A stretch of 64,000 nucleotides of DNA from Endotrypanum monterogeii (lineage: Eukaryota; Euglenozoa; Kinetoplastea; Trypanosomatida; Trypanosomatidae): positions 130,942-194,941 of the forward strand of contig CM007334.1 in the NCBI GenBank assembly GCA_000333855.2, given 5' to 3'. The position numbers and the translations under genes are program-made. The notes beneath the pieces were generated by a model, which saw nothing but the letters and a program-made list of their open reading frames with translations, did no database searches and was not told where the DNA came from. Shown here one piece after another: positions 61,301-64,000 of the stretch (its first letter is position 1; each line of letters starts with the position of its first letter).

Positions 61301-62120
61301 NNNNNNNNNNNNNNNNNNNNNNNNNNNNNNCCCCCCCCCCCCACCCCACACACACACGCTTTGTTGTCTCGACACGTGGTCGATGCTTTGTCTCTGCCTC
61401 ACAGTCACCACGTCCTTCGATTGAGTTGCATCCAGACTCCGGCTCTTTTTTTTTTTTTTGTCGGTTGTTGTCTGTAGATGCACATGGGCGTAGCCCACAC
61501 AAAAAAACAAAAAAAGCAGAGGCTGGAGCAGCTGCAGCCACCATGAAAAAGCAGACCGGCACACACACACACACACAAACACACACACGCAAAAAAAAAA
61601 AAAACAGCTAGAGCTTTATTATCGTGAAAGCACACATGGAGGAAAAGGTGCGCTAGTGTAGGACTGAGAAAAATGCAACCAAAAAATAAAAGTAAAAAAT
61701 AATAATAATAAAAAAAAAAAGTGATGATGCGACCAAGGACCAAAGTCAATACATAAACGAAAACCGGGAAAAGGTGATAACAGATCGGCAACGTAAAGGG
61801 GGATCGCACAGATGTTGGCGAATTCTGTGTTGTGGCGTTGGTGGGAAAAAAAAAATGCCGTGAACATATATTATGTATGTCTGCGTCAGTCACAAGAATT
61901 TTTTCTAAATTATTCGAATCACACAAACGTCTCATGTGACGCGTGAAGCAGGCGGTGGACAATAACACACCGCCACTTGCAACTTTCCCTCTTATAGCGT
62001 AGGCTGGCCACAGAGACAGGGTGGAGTGAGTGAGTGAGTGAGTGGGGGGGGGGAGGGGGCGTGTCCATCTCCTTCATCTCTTTAATTTCCACAGATGGGG
62101 ACTTCATAAATGTCTTCAAC
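58368..62120. other. Long intergenic region containing an assembly gap
   Basis: No gene is supported in 3.7 kb. TA runs lie at about 58742-58761, 59310-59330, 59573-59600 and 59924-59950, a TG run at about 60014-60036, and a GGGA repeat at about 58572-58596. The gap lies between a TA run and a C/CA-rich stretch. GAGT repeats lie at about 62025-62043. The sequence is otherwise A- and G-rich on the + strand, as expected for UTRs of the - strand genes. Confidence 0.6.
60892..61330. other. Assembly gap (439 N)
   Basis: Undetermined bases lie between a TA microsatellite and a run of C. Any open frame drawn through it is meaningless. Confidence 0.95.
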
Positions 62121-63545
62121 CTAAAAAGAAAAGGATTGCCGTCCAATGAGCGGGTTCTCAAAGCTACGCGGGTGCGACTGCCTCACATTTGACTGGTTCG
62201 GGCCGATGGCATGGAAGGAGGTGTTCGCACGAGGGTCTTGGTTTGTCCAGGAGGCGTGTCGCCTAGGTGGCTCTCCCCTCTGATTGGGTATGGTTGCAAG
62301 ACTCGCTTGCACGTGCAGCTGCCGTTGACTGTCATGACGCGACAGCGACCCCTGAGACATTGTTCGCCGCCCCAGCTTTCGGTTGGCGTGAGGCTCAGAA
62401 GACGTGGTGAAATGAGATCTGGGGGTTTGTGTGGGAGCATCATTTAGATCCGCTGGTCTTGGCATCGACTCCGGAAAGGCGCCGAGGTTGCTCTGTCTCG
62501 TTACGGTAGACGGGGACGCCGAACGTGAGAAGCTGCCGCTGCGTTGAGCTGACATCTTCTTCTCGACTTCCGTGGTTCGTTGCTGCACATCTTCAATTTT
62601 GATGCGCCACATTTCTTCCTCCTCCGCGTCTTTTTTATAACCACAATAGTACACAATGAGAAGGCACAGAAGAAAAAGACCATCAAGCGCCAACAACTCT
62701 GCGACTACGATCGTCAGGGAAATGTTGATGAGCAGCTTCTTTTCTTCCCACACATTTCTAGCCACGGCGTCCAGAAGTGTGAACTGCTTCTCGTCGTCTT
62801 CGGTTGGATTGATGACGTGTACCTCCACATAGGTGAGGAAAGGCTTGCTGCGACGGGTGTAGCGCCAGTCTCCGTTGGCGTCCACAGAGAGCACAGGATC
62901 GGGTTCGGTATCTTCAGACTGTTCCGGCCACGGACTGAAGGTCGAACAACTCGGGTATCGACTGCGGTACTGGTCAGAGAAGTTGGTGTAGTAGCCATTA
63001 ACCGCCTTTGTACCATCCCAGAAGATGAGTCGGGTGTCGATCTGATCAGACGGCAGTCGATCTGACAATGGGGCTGGATAGCGCCAATACTGAACGCAGC
63101 AGAATGGGTTGATAGCGGTGCAATCGCCGGCAATGCCGGCATGCAACAGCGTCTTTCGGCATCCCGAGGTCGTATAGTGAGATGGCTCAGTCCCCAGAGA
63201 AGGGCTGGGGAGTATGCAGTTATCAAAACCCGCGGAGGCTTCCCCATCACCGAAACCGTTCATGACACCTTCTTTGAACAGTTCTCGGATGAAGTCATTC
63301 ATCTCCTTCGTGAAGACGTAAAGGAAGCTCGTTGACTCGTTTGTTAGGAAGTCCTCCAGCGAAGCGGCGCTCGCGCTTCTCGCCTCGTAGGTAAATTTCT
63401 TTCCTCTGCGTTCCGCGAGCAGATATGCCGGGGAGGCCTGGACCACCACGACCGTGGTGCACGTTGACAAATAAACAAGAAGAATGAGCAGCATATGCTG
63501 CAGAAGAGGGAATGGTGATGTGGCGGAGGTCATTTTTCTCTCCAT
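62121..63545 (-). CDS. Receptor-like membrane protein of unknown function
   Basis: The product has 474 residues from the ATG at 63545; a second in-frame ATG at 63533 is possible. A hydrophobic leader (about 12-38) ends in VVVVQASPA, a likely signal peptide. The predicted luminal or extracellular part (about 39-270) has six cysteines (about 110, 129, 142, 149, 150 and 200) and N-glycosylation sites such as Asn-Glu-Ser and Asn-Phe-Ser. One strong membrane helix (about 271-302) is followed by an acidic EEEEM stretch and a ~165-residue Ser/Arg/Pro/Gln-rich tail that looks disordered and phosphorylatable. I recognise no catalytic domain or named family. The layout is that of a single-pass surface or endomembrane protein. 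It is the most upstream - strand gene in the window, ahead of the two K+ channels. Confidence 0.75.
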   Translation of the reverse strand: MERKMTSATSPFPLLQHMLLILLVYLSTCTTVVVVQASPAYLLAERRGKKFTYEARSASAASLEDFLTNESTSFLYVFTKEMNDFIRELFKEGVMNGFGDGEASAGFDNCILPSPSLGTEPSHYTTSGCRKTLLHAGIAGDCTAINPFCCVQYWRYPAPLSDRLPSDQIDTRLIFWDGTKAVNGYYTNFSDQYRSRYPSCSTFSPWPEQSEDTEPDPVLSVDANGDWRYTRRSKPFLTYVEVHVINPTEDDEKQFTLLDAVARNVWEEKKLLINISLTIVVAELLALDGLFLLCLLIVYYCGYKKDAEEEEMWRIKIEDVQQRTTEVEKKMSAQRSGSFSRSASPSTVTRQSNLGAFPESMPRPADLNDAPTQTPRSHFTTSSEPHANRKLGRRTMSQGSLSRHDSQRQLHVQASLATIPNQRGEPPRRHASWTNQDPRANTSFHAIGPNQSNVRQSHPRSFENPLIGRQSFSF

Positions 63546-64000
63546 CTTTTTTTTTTTATATATTTTATACTCTGTCTGTCTGTGTGTGTGTGGGTGTGTG
63601 TATGGCGCGTCTGAGATGCGCATGCCCAGTGTTTGGTGTGACCAGGGGGATTTATAGGAAGAATGGGGGATGGGAGAAGGATGGATGCTTTGATGGCATT
63701 TAACGCCGGATACTTACCTCGTCGGCACGGTGATACTCTCAGCACCCCCATGCTCGAAACACTGTGACGGGTCACGGCCCAAAAGGGGGAAGGATGTGTT
63801 GGGGGTGGGGGGCAACGATACGAGGCGCAATAGGCAGTGCGCTGGCCGGCTTGATTCTCACAAGAAACTACTTCTCCATCCCTCCCCTACACACGTACAC
63901 CCGCCAATTCCCAACAGCGATAGATGTTGCCATATTTGGTTCTCCTCGTCTTCTAAGGTGGTGGTGAGAGTAGTGGAGGAGAAGCAGCAGACGACGGGAA
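63546..64000. other. Upstream non-coding region at window end
   Basis: No gene is seen. On the - strand it holds a pyrimidine-rich stretch near 63640-63680 followed by CA-repeat sequence (about 63569-63601), plausible trans-splicing signals for the gene that starts at 63545. Confidence 0.6.

Noticed and set aside
60522..61611. Open frames spanning the second assembly gap
   Set aside because: Most of the codons are undetermined bases, so the frames are artefacts.
1..64000. CRISPR-like arrays
   Set aside because: The many short repeats are TA, CA, CT and ATT microsatellites without unique spacers, and the DNA is eukaryotic.

Overview
The window looks like nuclear DNA of a trypanosomatid of the Leishmania/Leptomonas/Crithidia type. 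All recognisable genes are intronless and GC-rich. They are separated by 0.7 to 3.7 kb of AT- and microsatellite-rich DNA with polypyrimidine tracts followed by AG, as expected for spliced-leader trans-splicing. Genes lie in long same-strand blocks. An amastin signature, a Cet1-type RNA triphosphatase and paired K+ channels fit this assignment. The species cannot be fixed from sequence alone.

Layout. From 677 to 33711 ten genes are read on the + strand. In order they are a CTL/SLC44 transporter, a tetraspanin-like four-TM protein with a very large cytosolic loop, a MATH-like protein, a Vma22/CCDC115-like V-ATPase assembly factor, the rRNA-processing protein UTP25, a DZIP1/Iguana ciliary-base protein, the RNA 5'-triphosphatase Cet1, an FSP1/AIFM2-like flavoprotein, NUDC, a cystathionine lyase-like enzyme, and (eleventh if both membrane proteins are counted) a UDP-glycosyltransferase. 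From 63545 down to 34748 the genes are read on the - strand: an orphan receptor-like membrane protein, two adjacent SK-like K+ channel paralogues, two fatty-acid desaturase/cytochrome b5 paralogues with a HYPK-like gene between them, a frameshifted SH3/coiled-coil gene, and two nearly identical amastins. The two blocks converge on a roughly 1 kb switch region (33712-34747) that contains a very GC-rich, G-quadruplex-prone stretch, a plausible transcription-termination zone.

How the genes relate. As usual in kinetoplastids, neighbours on the + strand are mostly functionally unrelated (membrane transport, ribosome biogenesis, cilium, capping, chaperone, sulfur amino acids). The - strand is richer in paralogue pairs, and these are the most interesting part. 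One K+ channel has a canonical TLGYGD filter and its neighbour a rewritten one. The desaturases are mosaics of identical and divergent blocks, and one copy is cut by a frameshift exactly between the desaturase and cytochrome b5 parts. The amastin cassettes are identical from the splice acceptor to the stop codon but carry unrelated 3' flanks.

Two runs of N (15529-15725 and 60892-61330) are assembly gaps next to TA or C microsatellites. No tRNA, rRNA, CRISPR or intact transposon was recognised. Gene starts were set to the first ATG after the likely splice acceptor, so several are shorter than the maximal open frame.
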